A stretch of 64,000 bases of DNA, from NCBI GenBank assembly GCA_002240395.1, contig CP016836.1, positions 2,170,001 to 2,234,000 of the forward strand, read 5' to 3'. Of this stretch, positions 17,267 to 27,702 are shown one piece after another. The stretch comes from Xanthomonas citri pv. mangiferaeindicae (lineage in GTDB: Bacteria; Pseudomonadota; Gammaproteobacteria; Xanthomonadales; Xanthomonadaceae). A program made the translations under genes and the position numbers. Below the pieces are notes generated by a model. The model ran no database searches. It was given only the letters and a program-made list of their open reading frames with translations, and was not told the DNA's origin. Position 1 is the stretch's first letter; the number at the start of each line of letters is the position of its first letter.

Positions 17267-18451
17267 ATGCCGATCATCCAGTCCCTGCTCGACACCGACC
17301 TGTACAAGTTCACGATGATGCAGGCGGTGCTGCACCAGCACCCCGGTGCGCACGTCGAGTACCGGTTCAAGTGCAGGACGCCGGGCATCGACCTGGCGCG
17401 TTATCTGGACCAGATCGAGCAGGAGATCGACGCGCTGTGTGCGCTGCGCTTCACCGATGACGAACTGGCCTACGTGCGCGGACTGCGCTTCATCAAGCCC
17501 GACTTCGCCGACTTCCTCGGGCTGTTCCGGCTTGACCGCAAGTACATCGAGTTGCGGCCGTCGGCATCGGTGCCGGGCGAGATCGAACTCGACATCCGTG
17601 GCCCCTGGCTGCACACGATCCTGTTCGAAGTGCCGCTGCTGGCGATCGTCAACGAGGTCTGGTTCCGCAACACCTCGACGCCGGATTTTGCCGAGGGTGA
17701 GCGCAGGCTGCAGGCCAAGGCTGCGCTGTTGCGCGACACGCCCGGCTTCGACGATTGCAAGGTCGCCGATTACGGCACGCGGCGCCGCTACTCGCGGCAG
17801 TGGCACGGGCACATGCTGCCGCTGCTGCGCGAAGCGCTGGGCGCGCAGTTCGTCGGCACCAGCAATGTCGATTTCGCGCGCCGCTACGGCATGACGCCGC
17901 TGGGCACGATGGCGCACGAGTACCTGCAGGCGTTCCAGGCGCTCGGGCCACGGCTTCGCGACTCGCAGGTCGCCGCGCTGGAAGCCTGGGCGCATGAGTA
18001 CCGCGGCGATCTGGGTATCGCACTGTCGGACGTCGTCGGCCTGGACGCGTTCCTGCGCGATTTCGACATGTACTTCTGCAAGCTGTTCGACGGCGTGCGC
18101 CACGATTCGGGCGACCCGTTCGTCTGGGGCGACCGCATGCTCGCGCATTTCCAGCACAATCGCGTCGATCCGGCGAGCAAGACCCTGGTCTTCAGCGACG
18201 GCCTGGATTTCGCCAAAGTGATGCGGCTCCACGACCACTTCCGCGGCCGCTGCCAGGTCGCGTTCGGCGTCGGCACGCACCTGACCAACGACCTCGGCCC
18301 GACGCCACTCAACATCGTCATCAAGATGGTCCGCTGCAACGGCCAGCCAGTGGCCAAGCTCAGTGATTCGCCGGGCAAGAGCATGTGCGACGACCCCGGT
18401 TACCTGAGCTATCTGCGCCAGGTGTTCGGGGTGGCCAAGACGTTGGACTGA
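17267..18451 (+). CDS. pncB: Nicotinate phosphoribosyltransferase
   Basis: Joins nicotinate to PRPP to give nicotinate mononucleotide in NAD salvage; cytoplasmic, 394 aa. It starts MPIIQSLLDTDLYKFTMMQAVL, the hallmark N-terminus of bacterial PncB. Further family motifs are GTSNVDFARRYGMTPLGTMAHE, GVRHDSGDPFVWGD and VFSDGLDF, with GVGTHLTND near the C-terminus. A His in THRR-like context (GTRRRYSRQWH) marks the autophosphorylation region, although I could not fix the residue exactly. It stands alone. Confidence 0.95.
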   Translation: MPIIQSLLDTDLYKFTMMQAVLHQHPGAHVEYRFKCRTPGIDLARYLDQIEQEIDALCALRFTDDELAYVRGLRFIKPDFADFLGLFRLDRKYIELRPSASVPGEIELDIRGPWLHTILFEVPLLAIVNEVWFRNTSTPDFAEGERRLQAKAALLRDTPGFDDCKVADYGTRRRYSRQWHGHMLPLLREALGAQFVGTSNVDFARRYGMTPLGTMAHEYLQAFQALGPRLRDSQVAALEAWAHEYRGDLGIALSDVVGLDAFLRDFDMYFCKLFDGVRHDSGDPFVWGDRMLAHFQHNRVDPASKTLVFSDGLDFAKVMRLHDHFRGRCQVAFGVGTHLTNDLGPTPLNIVIKMVRCNGQPVAKLSDSPGKSMCDDPGYLSYLRQVFGVAKTLD

Positions 18452-18529
18452 CCGGCTGCGCCAGCTTCCGCGGCGGGTGTTTCCAGGTGCGATACTCCCG
18501 GGCACGCGAGGCAGCGTAGGGGGCAACGC

Positions 18530-19324
18530 ATGCAGCAGACGGGGTGGGATCGGCAGCCGCAGGCGCTGGAGTCCGGGGACATGGACGCGGTCTGTCCGCG
18601 TTGCGCGAACACGGACGGGCAGCGCATCGACTGGCGCTTCATCGGCGATGCGTTGCGCCGGGACGTTTTCAGCCTCGAGCACGGCATGCTGCACACGATG
18701 GTCTGGCTGCTGCTGCGCCCCGGCCGGGTGATCGGCGACTATCTGTCCGGCCGGCGCGCCGCATATGCCAAGCCCCTGTGGTTGCTGGTCTCCACGGCCG
18801 CTCTGGTGGTGCTGCTCAACCGCCTGCTGCCGGGCACCGGCGCCATTGCCGATTTCCATGCCGGCACGCAGGCCGCGATCGGGGCCCGACCCGACGCCGC
18901 CGGCGACGCCGGGCGGGCGGTGGCGCTGTTGCGTTGGCTCGGCGCATCCGCTGCGGCCAATCTGAGCATCGTGACCTTGCTGCTGGTCCCGCTGGAAGCG
19001 GCCGCGCTGAAGCTGGCCTTCTGGCGTGGGGCACGACTGAACTATCCCGAGTGGCTGACCGTGACCGCATTCCTGACCGCGCAGACCTTCCTGCTCTGGT
19101 CGATCGGCATCGCGTTGCGCGGGGTGTTCGCGCACGCCGAACTGTGGGCCACGCAACTGGCCGTGGGCTGGTTCCTCTACAGCCTGGTCCGCAGCGTCGA
19201 CAGCCTGCCGTGGTGGAACGCGCTGCTGCGTGGTGCCTTCGGTTTGGCGTTATATGTCGTCGGTGCGTCTGTGGCGATCGGGCTTGTGGTACTTGCCGTA
19301 TTCCTGCTCCTGTCGGCGGGCTGA
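18530..19324 (+). CDS. DUF3667 family membrane protein
   Basis: Membrane protein of 264 aa. A short cytoplasmic N-terminus has CPRC (Cys22, Cys25), as in DUF3667 proteins that begin with a zinc-ribbon-like pair. The family core follows: HGMLHTMVWLLLRPGRVIGDYLSGRRAAYAKPLWLL. There are about five hydrophobic segments after residue 80. The ATG at 18581 (MDAVCPRC), preceded by GGAG, is an alternative start. The family has no known function. Convergent with pyrF, with only 12 bases between stops. Confidence 0.75.
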   Translation: MQQTGWDRQPQALESGDMDAVCPRCANTDGQRIDWRFIGDALRRDVFSLEHGMLHTMVWLLLRPGRVIGDYLSGRRAAYAKPLWLLVSTAALVVLLNRLLPGTGAIADFHAGTQAAIGARPDAAGDAGRAVALLRWLGASAAANLSIVTLLLVPLEAAALKLAFWRGARLNYPEWLTVTAFLTAQTFLLWSIGIALRGVFAHAELWATQLAVGWFLYSLVRSVDSLPWWNALLRGAFGLALYVVGASVAIGLVVLAVFLLLSAG

Positions 19325-19336
19325 CGCCGCACGCGA

Positions 19337-20167
19337 TCAGCGGACGCTGCGGATCTGGTCGCGCAACTGACGCGCGCTCCGCGCCGCGGCCTCGGCGTAG
19401 TCGTCGCCGCTCGACGCATAGAGGATGGCGCGCGAGGAGCTGACCATCAGCCCGGTGCCGTCGGCGGTCCTGGCGTGGGTCACGACCGCCTCGACATCGC
19501 CGCCCTGTGCGCCGACGCCGGGCACCAGGAACGGCAGGTCGCCGACGATCGCCCGGACCTCGCGCAACTGCGCCGGCCAGGTCGCGCCGACGACCAGGGC
19601 GCAGTTGCCGTGCGCATTCCAGTCGCGCGCGATGGTCTCGGCGACGTGCTGGTACAGCGGACGCGTGGCGCCGCCGTGCGCGACCGGCAGGTCCTGCAGG
19701 TCGGTGGCGCCCGGATTGGAGGTGCGGCACAGGATCACCACCCCCTTGTCTTCGCGGTCGAGGAACGGCTGCACCGAGTCGCGCCCCAGATACGGATTCA
19801 CCGTGACCGCGTCGGCGGCGTAGCGCTCGAAGGCCTCGCCCACGTACTGCTGGGCGGTGCTGCCGATATCGCCGCGCTTGGCGTCGAGGATCACCGGCAC
19901 GTCGGGATGCTGGGCATGCAGGTGCGCGATCAGCCGCTGTAGCGCAGCCTCGGCGCCGAGCGCGGCGAAGTGCGCGATCTGCGGTTTGAACGCGCAGGCG
20001 TACTCGGCGGTCGCATCGGCGATGTCGCGACAGAAGGCGAACACCGCGTCCGGATCGCCGGAAAACCGGGCCGGAAACTTCGTGGGTTCGGGGTCCAGCC
20101 CCACGCAGACCAGGGTGTCGGCGGCTTGCCAGCGCGCATGCAGCGCCTGCATGAAGGAGCGGGGCAT
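19337..20167 (-). CDS. pyrF: Orotidine 5'-phosphate decarboxylase, type 2
   Basis: Last step of UMP synthesis, decarboxylation of OMP; cytoplasmic TIM barrel of 276 aa. The catalytic motif DAKRGDIGST is intact, and the substrate-binding strands VNPYLGRDSVQPF and FLVPGVGAQGGD are visible. The length and the CVGLDPEPTKFP start place it in the longer type 2 subfamily. It starts at MPRSFMQ, eight bases downstream of the map stop on the minus strand, so the two are likely cotranscribed. Confidence 0.95.
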   Translation of the reverse strand: MPRSFMQALHARWQAADTLVCVGLDPEPTKFPARFSGDPDAVFAFCRDIADATAEYACAFKPQIAHFAALGAEAALQRLIAHLHAQHPDVPVILDAKRGDIGSTAQQYVGEAFERYAADAVTVNPYLGRDSVQPFLDREDKGVVILCRTSNPGATDLQDLPVAHGGATRPLYQHVAETIARDWNAHGNCALVVGATWPAQLREVRAIVGDLPFLVPGVGAQGGDVEAVVTHARTADGTGLMVSSSRAILYASSGDDYAEAAARSARQLRDQIRSVR

Positions 20168-20175
20168 GGCGGTCC

Positions 20176-20913
20176 TCAGGTGACGATGATCGGGGCGTCG
20201 TGGGTGACCACGACCGTGTGCTCGAACTGCGCGCCGACGCCCTTCGGGCAGATCAGCGACCAGCCGTCGTCGAGCGCGTCGGTGCGGGTGCTGTGCGTGG
20301 CCAGGAACGGCTCGACGGTGATCACCATGCCGGCGTGCAGCCGACGGGTGTCGCGCCGGTCGTAATAGCCCGGGATCGAGCCCGGCTCCTCGTGCAGTGC
20401 GCGCCCGACGCCGTGGCTCTGCAGGTCGCGGATGACCCGGAAGCCGCGACGCGCGGCGACGGTCTCGATGGTCCGGCCGATGCTGTTGATCAGCCCGCCC
20501 GCGCGCAACTGGGCGATTGCCGCATCGCGCGCCTCGCGGGTCGCATCGAGCAGGCGCTGCTGCGCCGCACTGGCGGTGCCGACGACGAAGCTCGCCCCGG
20601 TGTCGGCGAAGAAGCCGTCGAGCTCGGCCGAGACATCGATGTTGACCAGGTCGCCGTCGCACAGCGGCGTGCCATCCGGAATGCCGTGTGCGACCACCCG
20701 ATTGACGCTGATGCAGGTCGCCGCCGGAAAGCCGTAGGTCAGCACCGGCGCCGACTGCGCACCGGCCTCGCGCAACATCTGGGCGCCGATCGCATCGAGC
20801 GCGCGCGGCGTGACGCCCGCAATCGCTTGATCCCGCATTGTGGACAGGATGCCGGCGACCAGCGCGCCTGCGCGCCGAAGGCCTTCGAGCTCATCAGGCG
20901 TCTGGATCGTCAT
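20176..20913 (-). CDS. map: Methionine aminopeptidase, type I
   Basis: Removes the initiator methionine from nascent proteins; dinuclear metal enzyme of 245 aa, a little shorter than E. coli Map. The metal ligands can be placed: two Asp in VNIDVSAELDGFFADTG, His in SHGVGRALHEEP, Glu in ITVEPFL and Glu in QFEHTVVV. The usual GHGIG is SHGVG here, a mild variation. It starts MTIQTPDELEGLRRAG. It is followed closely by pyrF and preceded on the same strand by the kinase-like gene and a REP-like hairpin. Confidence 0.95.
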   Translation of the reverse strand: MTIQTPDELEGLRRAGALVAGILSTMRDQAIAGVTPRALDAIGAQMLREAGAQSAPVLTYGFPAATCISVNRVVAHGIPDGTPLCDGDLVNIDVSAELDGFFADTGASFVVGTASAAQQRLLDATREARDAAIAQLRAGGLINSIGRTIETVAARRGFRVIRDLQSHGVGRALHEEPGSIPGYYDRRDTRRLHAGMVITVEPFLATHSTRTDALDDGWSLICPKGVGAQFEHTVVVTHDAPIIVT

Positions 20914-20972
20914 GGAAAACCGGGGTCCGAGTCGAATTTCATGGCAGTGTGTGCCGAGGGCGTTGTGGGTAC

Positions 20973-21001
20973 GGGGTCAGGGAAAAATCGACTCTGACCC
21001 C
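20973..21001. repeat. REP-like palindrome
   Basis: Perfect 8-base arms, GGGGTCAG at 20973-20980 and CTGACCCC at 20994-21001, enclose 13 bases rich in A and T. From memory, repeats of the type GGGGTCAGAGTCGATTTT recur in xanthomonad genomes and are related to REP elements moved by RAYT transposases. This copy supplies the stop codon and last residues of the kinase-like gene and lies just upstream of map. Confidence 0.6.
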
Positions 21002-21549
21002 GGTTTTGGGAGTCGGGCGATGATCGCATCGGCCAGCGCCTGCGGCGACTGCCGGCTGTCGAGCGTCATGACCGGGCAGTGCAGGGTTTGCCGCCAGCGG
21101 TCGTGCATCGCCCGGCTGCGGATCTCCGGCCCGCCCGTCTCGTACTGCGCAGCCCAATCCATGAAAGCGCGGTGGTGCTCGACCATGTCGCCACCGGGCG
21201 CGATCCGGTCGCCGTAGCGAGCGCGTTCGCGCGCGTGCAGGCGACGCATGCGTTCGGTGTCGTCGAGCGAGAGGAAGACTGCCAGCGTGCACCGCGCGAC
21301 GAGACTGCTTCCCCAACTCACCAGCGAGCCGGTCAGGATCCACCCGTCATGACCGGCCAGACGTTGTTCGATCGCTGCGATGCGCTCGTCCGGCGTCGCC
21401 TTCTCGGTGTAAGGCGGGTCGGTTGGCTTCCAGTAGACCTCGTCGACATCCACGTGCGGCAGCGCCAGGCGTGCGGCCAGTGCGGCGCCCAGCGTGGTGG
21501 TGCCGCTTCCGGACGCGCCGAAGATGTGGAGGCGATGGGTCGGGATCAT
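20977..21549 (-). CDS. P-loop kinase-like protein (adenylate kinase-related)
   Basis: P-loop NTPase of 190 aa of the adenylate/shikimate-kinase type, of unknown substrate. The Walker A at residues 11-19 reads GASGSGTTT, so the usual Lys is Thr17, as in a subfamily often annotated AAA family ATPase. Asp-rich DVDEVYW (about residues 34-40) may bind the acceptor, and the RRLHARERARYG stretch resembles a lid. The last seven residues (GSESIFP) and the stop are encoded by a REP-like palindrome, so the native C-terminus has been replaced. Confidence 0.75.
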   Translation of the reverse strand: MIPTHRLHIFGASGSGTTTLGAALAARLALPHVDVDEVYWKPTDPPYTEKATPDERIAAIEQRLAGHDGWILTGSLVSWGSSLVARCTLAVFLSLDDTERMRRLHARERARYGDRIAPGGDMVEHHRAFMDWAAQYETGGPEIRSRAMHDRWRQTLHCPVMTLDSRQSPQALADAIIARLPKPGSESIFP

Positions 21550-21589
21550 GGCCGGGTGGAGGCCCCGGGGTGAGCGGGGCCTCGTGGGG

Positions 21590-23254
<1,665 letters not shown>

Positions 23255-23325
23255 GGGGGCTCCGGTTGCGCCTGCCCGCGCCGGGGCCCGGTCGGGCGGC
23301 GTCAGGCGGGAGAAGAATGCCCGCG

Positions 23326-23331
23326 ATTATA
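23326..23331 (-). promoter_or_regulatory. Putative -10 element of ettA
   Basis: On the minus strand a perfect TATAAT is centred about 75 bases before the ettA start codon. It sits in GC-rich flanks and no good -35 is visible at 16-18 bases. Position and orientation suit ettA. Confidence 0.45.
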
Positions 23332-23513
23332 GCCCGCATCCCAAGGGACGCGTCCGCGGCTGCGCGCGTCGGGACCACGGTCGCGCCCGTGCGGAGGGTG
23401 CCTGCGACCTGAGGCCGCGGCGCGCACTTGCGCATCGTCGGGCGAGCCCGGCACCGCCGCGCCCTCCGGCTGCAGAGCCGTGGCAGGGCGTCCGGCCGGG
23501 CTTCGCCCCGCGC

Positions 23514-23534
23514 GGCCGGCTACAATGGCCGGCC
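23514..23534 (+). promoter_or_regulatory. glyA -10 inside a perfect inverted repeat
   Basis: GGCCGGC (23514-23520) and GCCGGCC (23528-23534) are perfect inverted arms, and the seven bases between them contain TACAAT (23521-23526), a good -10 hexamer 31 bases from the glyA start. The arrangement could be an operator or a chance of high GC. The rest of the 303-base gap between ettA and glyA holds no gene that I can support. Confidence 0.4.
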
Positions 23535-23557
23535 ATGCCCGATCTCTGGAGTTCTCG

Positions 23558-24841
23558 ATGTTCCCGCGCGACGCCCGTCTCGACAGCTTCGATCCCGAAC
23601 TCGCCCAGGCCATCGCCGCGGAGGTCCGCCGGCAGGAGGATCACGTCGAGCTGATCGCATCGGAGAATTACTGCAGCGCGCTGGTCATGGCCGCCCAGGG
23701 CAGCCAGCTGACAAACAAGTACGCCGAGGGCTATCCGGGCAAGCGCTACTACGGCGGCTGCGAGTACGTCGATGTCGCCGAGCAACTGGCGATCGACCGG
23801 CTCAAGCAGCTGTTCGGGGCGGGCTCCAAGGACGATATGTATGCCAACGTGCAGCCGCACTCCGGCTCGCAGGCCAACCAGGCGGTCTACTTCGCGTTGC
23901 TCCAGCCCGGCGACAAGATCCTGGGCATGAGCCTGGCGCATGGCGGCCATCTGACCCACGGTGCCAAGGTCAACGCCTCGGGCAAGCTGTTCGACGCGGT
24001 GCAGTACGGCGTGGACGATGCCGGGCTGATCGATTACGACGAGGTCGAGCGGCTCGCGCTCGAGCACAAGCCGAAGATGGTCGTCGCCGGGTTCTCGGCG
24101 TACTCGCAGAAGATCGACTGGGCGCGCTTCCGCGCGATCGCCGACAAGGTCGGCGCGCTGCTGTTCGTCGACATGGCCCATGTCGCGGGTCTGGTCGCGG
24201 CCGGCGTTTACCCCAGCCCGCTGCCGCATGCGCATGTCGTGACTTCGACCACGCACAAGACCCTGCGCGGTCCGCGCGGCGGCATCATCGTTGCCAGCCG
24301 CGAAGGTGCGGGCGACCTGTTCGACGACATGAGCAAGAAGCTGCAGTCGATCGTGTTCCCCGGCATTCAGGGCGGTCCGCTGATGCACGTGATCGCCGCC
24401 AAGGCGGTTGCGTTCAAGGAAGCGCTGGACCCGGCGTTCAAGACCTACCAGCAGCAGGTGGTGAAGAACGCGCAGGCGATGGCGAAGGTCATCATCGAGC
24501 GCGGCTACAAGATCGTCTCCGGCGGCACCGAGAACCACCTGATGCTCGTCGACATGATCGGCAAGGACGTCAGCGGCAAGGAGGCCGAAGAAGCCTTGGG
24601 CCGCGCCCACATCACGGTCAACAAGAACTCCGTGCCCAACGACCCGCGCAAGCCGTTCGTGACCTCGGGCCTGCGCCTGGGCACACCGGCGGTGACCACG
24701 CGCGGCTACACCGAGGCCGACTGCACCGACCTGGCCCACTGGATCTGTGACGTGCTCGACGCACCGGCCGACGACACTGTCATCGCCGCGGTGCGCGAGA
24801 AGGTCGCTGCGCAGTGCGCCAAGTATCCGGTGTATGGCTGA
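23558..24841 (+). CDS. glyA: Serine hydroxymethyltransferase
   Basis: PLP enzyme that converts serine and tetrahydrofolate to glycine and methylene-THF; cytoplasmic, 427 aa. It starts MFPRDARLDSFDPELAQAI. Family motifs are ELIASENYCS, LTNKYAEGYPGKRYYGGCE, the His stacking PLP in NVQPHSGSQAN, and the Schiff-base lysine in VVTSTTHKTLRGPRGG. A short insert, GSKDD after LFGA, makes it a little longer than the E. coli enzyme. It is followed after 105 bases by nrdR. Confidence 0.97.
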   Translation: MFPRDARLDSFDPELAQAIAAEVRRQEDHVELIASENYCSALVMAAQGSQLTNKYAEGYPGKRYYGGCEYVDVAEQLAIDRLKQLFGAGSKDDMYANVQPHSGSQANQAVYFALLQPGDKILGMSLAHGGHLTHGAKVNASGKLFDAVQYGVDDAGLIDYDEVERLALEHKPKMVVAGFSAYSQKIDWARFRAIADKVGALLFVDMAHVAGLVAAGVYPSPLPHAHVVTSTTHKTLRGPRGGIIVASREGAGDLFDDMSKKLQSIVFPGIQGGPLMHVIAAKAVAFKEALDPAFKTYQQQVVKNAQAMAKVIIERGYKIVSGGTENHLMLVDMIGKDVSGKEAEEALGRAHITVNKNSVPNDPRKPFVTSGLRLGTPAVTTRGYTEADCTDLAHWICDVLDAPADDTVIAAVREKVAAQCAKYPVYG

Positions 24842-24946
24842 CGCGCCGGGGTTCGGGATGCAGGTGTCGGGATGCGGCGTACGGCCGCGTCCCGGCGCGG
24901 TTGCTTGTCTCGATCCCCGATCCGCCATCGCGAATCCCCACGCCTG

Positions 24947-25471
24947 ATGCACTGCCCCTTCTGCCAGCACATCGACACCCGGGTGATCGATTCGCGCGCG
25001 TCCGAGGACGGCGCGACGATCCGTCGGCGTCGCGAGTGCGAGGCCTGTGGCGAACGGTTCAGTACGTTGGAGACGATCGAGCTCAAGTTGCCGGCGATCA
25101 TCAAAGGCGACGGCCGGCGCGAGCCGTTCGACGCGCGCAAGCTGCGCCTGAGCATGGATCGCGCGCTGCACAAACGCCCGGTGTCGGAGGAGCAGATCGA
25201 GGCGACGGTGCGGGCGGTGGTGCATCAGTTGCGCATGACCGCAGAGCGCGAGGTCTCGTCGCGGCGGGTCGGCGAATTCGTCATTGCCGAACTGCGCAAG
25301 CTCGACCATGTCGGCTTCGTGCGTTTTGCCTCGGTCTATCGCGCGTTCGAGGACGTGGCCGATTTCCGCGAGGAACTCGACCGGCTCGAACGCGACCTGC
25401 CGGCCGATGCGCAATTGCCGCTGCTCGGCGGCGAGACCCTGCCGTCCGGTCGCGGTACGCGCAAGCGCTGA
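24947..25471 (+). CDS. nrdR: Transcriptional repressor NrdR
   Basis: Zinc-ribbon and ATP-cone repressor of ribonucleotide reductase genes, 174 aa. It starts MHCPFC. The ribbon cysteines are Cys3, Cys6, Cys31 and Cys34, with RRRRECEACGERFST typical of the family. The ATP-cone domain begins at about residue 50 (IIKGDGRREPFDARKL) and ends VYRAFEDVADFREEL. The C-terminal 20 residues are variable. The placement glyA-nrdR-ribD is common in gammaproteobacteria. Confidence 0.96.
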   Translation: MHCPFCQHIDTRVIDSRASEDGATIRRRRECEACGERFSTLETIELKLPAIIKGDGRREPFDARKLRLSMDRALHKRPVSEEQIEATVRAVVHQLRMTAEREVSSRRVGEFVIAELRKLDHVGFVRFASVYRAFEDVADFREELDRLERDLPADAQLPLLGGETLPSGRGTRKR

Positions 25472-25556
25472 CGGGCCGCGCGCGCGGTTGGCGGGATCCG
25501 AGTTGCGCGCTTAGGCACACGGCGCAAGCACCCCTGATCAACTGGAAATGCCGCGC

Positions 25557-26654
25557 ATGACCGACTTCGATACCGACGACCACCACCACATGGCGCATGC
25601 CCTGGCGCTGGCCGAGCGCGGCGCCTGGACGGCGCGGCCCAACCCAATGGTCGGCTGCGTGCTGGTGCAAGGCGGTGCGGTCGTCGGCGAAGGCTGGCAC
25701 GCGCGCAAGGGTGGGCCGCACGCCGAGGTGGTCGCGCTGCAGGCCGCCGGTGAGCGGGCACAGGGCGCCACTGCCTACGTGACCCTCGAACCGTGCGCGC
25801 ATGTCGGCAGCACCGGGCCCTGCGCCGATGCCTTGATCGCGGCCGGGGTGACGCGTGTGGTCGCGGCGATGCGCGACCCGTTCCCGCAAGTCGACGGCGC
25901 CGGCTTTGCCCGGCTGCGTGCGGCCGGGGTCGCGGTCCAGGCCGGCTTGCTGGAAGCGCAGGCGCGCGCGCTCAACGTGGGCTTCCTGTCGCGGGTCGAG
26001 CGCGGCCGCCCTTGGGTCCGGGTCAAGCTCGCCTGCAGCCTCGACGGGCGCACGGCGATGGCCGACGGCACGTCGAAGTGGATCAGTGGTCCGCAGTCGC
26101 GGGCCGACGTCATGCGCTGGCGTGCGTGCAGTGGCGCGATCCTGACCGGCAGCGGGACCGTGCTCGCCGACGATCCGGCGCTGACCGTGCGATTGGATGA
26201 CGCGGCGACGTTCGTGCCGCCGCTGCGTGTCGTGCTCGATGCCGGGCTCGCCTCGCTGTCGCGCCGCCAGGTCCGCGACGCGGCCGCGCCCACCCTGTAT
26301 CTGCATGCCGCCGATGCCGCGGTGCCGGCGGATCTGGGCTGCGAACACGCCGCGTTGCCGCGGCGCGACGGACGGTTGGACCTGGAGGCGGCACTGACGT
26401 TGCTGGCCGCGCGCGGGATCAACGAGGTCCAGGTCGAGGCCGGGGCCGTGCTGTCGGGCGCGCTGCTGCGTGCGGGTCTGGTCGACGAGTTGTTGCTCTA
26501 CGTCGCCCCGATGCTGCTCGGCGAGCGTGCCCGACCGCTGTTCGATGGCCTGGGCATCGACGCGATGGCGCAACGGCTGCAGTTGGAGACCATCGATGTC
26601 GCGCGCTTCGGCGACGACATCCGGCTGCGGCTGCGCCCGCTCGCCGCCGGCTGA
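25557..26654 (+). CDS. ribD: Riboflavin biosynthesis deaminase/reductase RibD
   Basis: Bifunctional enzyme for steps 2 and 3 of riboflavin synthesis, 365 aa. I take the ATG at 25557 (MTDFDTDDHHHM), with GGA 10 bases upstream; the ATG at 25548 is too close to that site. The deaminase domain has zinc ligands in PHAEVVAL (His55, Glu57) and EPCAHVGSTGPC (Cys80, Cys89). The reductase domain starts near residue 145 (VRVKLACSLDGRTAMADG). The FMN riboswitch lies downstream of this gene, so ribD itself does not carry it. Confidence 0.95.
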   Translation: MTDFDTDDHHHMAHALALAERGAWTARPNPMVGCVLVQGGAVVGEGWHARKGGPHAEVVALQAAGERAQGATAYVTLEPCAHVGSTGPCADALIAAGVTRVVAAMRDPFPQVDGAGFARLRAAGVAVQAGLLEAQARALNVGFLSRVERGRPWVRVKLACSLDGRTAMADGTSKWISGPQSRADVMRWRACSGAILTGSGTVLADDPALTVRLDDAATFVPPLRVVLDAGLASLSRRQVRDAAAPTLYLHAADAAVPADLGCEHAALPRRDGRLDLEAALTLLAARGINEVQVEAGAVLSGALLRAGLVDELLLYVAPMLLGERARPLFDGLGIDAMAQRLQLETIDVARFGDDIRLRLRPLAAG

Positions 26655-26828
26655 GCCGGCCTCCCTGATCCAAGGCCCCTGATCGCGACACCCGCCCCCC
26701 GGATCGGCTCACGCATCCCGGCAGGCGCGCGAGGCCAGTGCAATGAAGCGTCCCGCCGCGCAGGGCAGGCAAGGGACGCGGCGCTGCTAGAATGCCCGCG
26801 CCGGCCTGTCCGGCATCCAATCGAATGT

Positions 26829-26985
26829 CTTCAGGGCGGGGTGCAAGTCCCCACCGGCGGTAGGCGCGGCGACGCGCGAGCCCGCGAGCGCTGCCGGCGA
26901 CGTGCGAAATCCTCGCATCGGCCCGACAGGTCAGCAGACCCGGTCGAAGTCCGGGGCCGACGGTCATAGTCCGGATGCGAGAAGA
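26829..26985 (+). ncRNA. FMN riboswitch (RFN element)
   Basis: The conserved RFN blocks occur in order: AGGGCGGGGTGCAA near 26833, CCACCGGCGGTAGGC, GAGCCCGCGAGCG near 26878, then CCCGGTCGAAGTCCGGGGCC and GACGGTCATAGTCCGGATG to about 26979. The 5' and 3' blocks pair to close a six-way junction. It leads the ribE-ribB-ribH-nusB-thiL operon, with about 100 bases to the ribE start. A TAGAAT -10-like hexamer at 26788-26793 fits a start just upstream. FMN should repress expression through it; no clear terminator follows, so control may be at translation. Confidence 0.93.
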
Positions 26986-27084
26986 CGACGTCATGCGTGG
27001 CCTCGCGGCCGCGCGCGCTGTCGCGTCCCGAACCGTTCCCATTCGGCACACCGTGCGGGCGACCGCGCGGACGGAGGCAGCGAC

Positions 27085-27702
27085 ATGTTCACCGGATTGA
27101 TCGAAGGCGTCGGACGCCTGGTTTCCAACGAGCCCCGCGGCGGCGACGCGCGGCTGCGCATCGCGGTCGGCACGCTGCCGTTCGCGGACGTGACGATGGG
27201 CGAGAGCATCGCGGTCAATGGCGTTTGCCTGACGGTCGTCGCGCACGACGACGCGCACTTCGAGGCCGATGCATCGACCGAGACGCTGGCGCTGACCACG
27301 CTTGGTGCGCTGGCCGCGGGCCGAGCGGTGAACCTCGAACGGGCGATGCGCCCGACCGATCGGCTCGGCGGACACTTGGTCAGCGGCCATGTCGATGGCG
27401 TCGGCCGGGTGGCCTCGGTGCACGACGACGCGCGCGCGCAGCGCTGGCGCTTCGAGGCGCCGGCGGCATTGCTGCGCTACGTCGCGCACAAGGGCTCGAT
27501 CTGCGTCGATGGCGTCAGCCTGACGGTCAACGCGGTCGATGCCGACGGCTTCGAAGTGGCGCTGGTGCCGCACACCGTGGCGCACACCGCGTTCGGCGCC
27601 ACCGCGGTGGGCGAGGCGGTCAACCTCGAGGTGGACCTGGTCGCGCGCTATGTCGAGCGCCTGCTCGCCAGCGGCGTGGTGCCGCCTGGAGCGCACGCAT
27701 GA
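27085..27702 (+). CDS. ribE: Riboflavin synthase alpha chain
   Basis: Dismutates two 6,7-dimethyl-8-ribityllumazines to riboflavin; 205 aa, with two similar barrel halves. The first half starts MFTGLIEGVG and contains GESIAVNGVCLTV; the second contains VAHKGSICVDGVSLTVNAV. The ribosome site GGAGG lies 9 bases before the ATG. First gene after the FMN riboswitch. Its stop overlaps the ribB start by ATGA. Confidence 0.96.
   Translation: MFTGLIEGVGRLVSNEPRGGDARLRIAVGTLPFADVTMGESIAVNGVCLTVVAHDDAHFEADASTETLALTTLGALAAGRAVNLERAMRPTDRLGGHLVSGHVDGVGRVASVHDDARAQRWRFEAPAALLRYVAHKGSICVDGVSLTVNAVDADGFEVALVPHTVAHTAFGATAVGEAVNLEVDLVARYVERLLASGVVPPGAHA

Noticed and set aside
26986..27084. Intrinsic terminator as the expression platform of the FMN riboswitch
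   Set aside because: No stem followed by a T run is visible between the aptamer and ribE, so control at translation is more likely.
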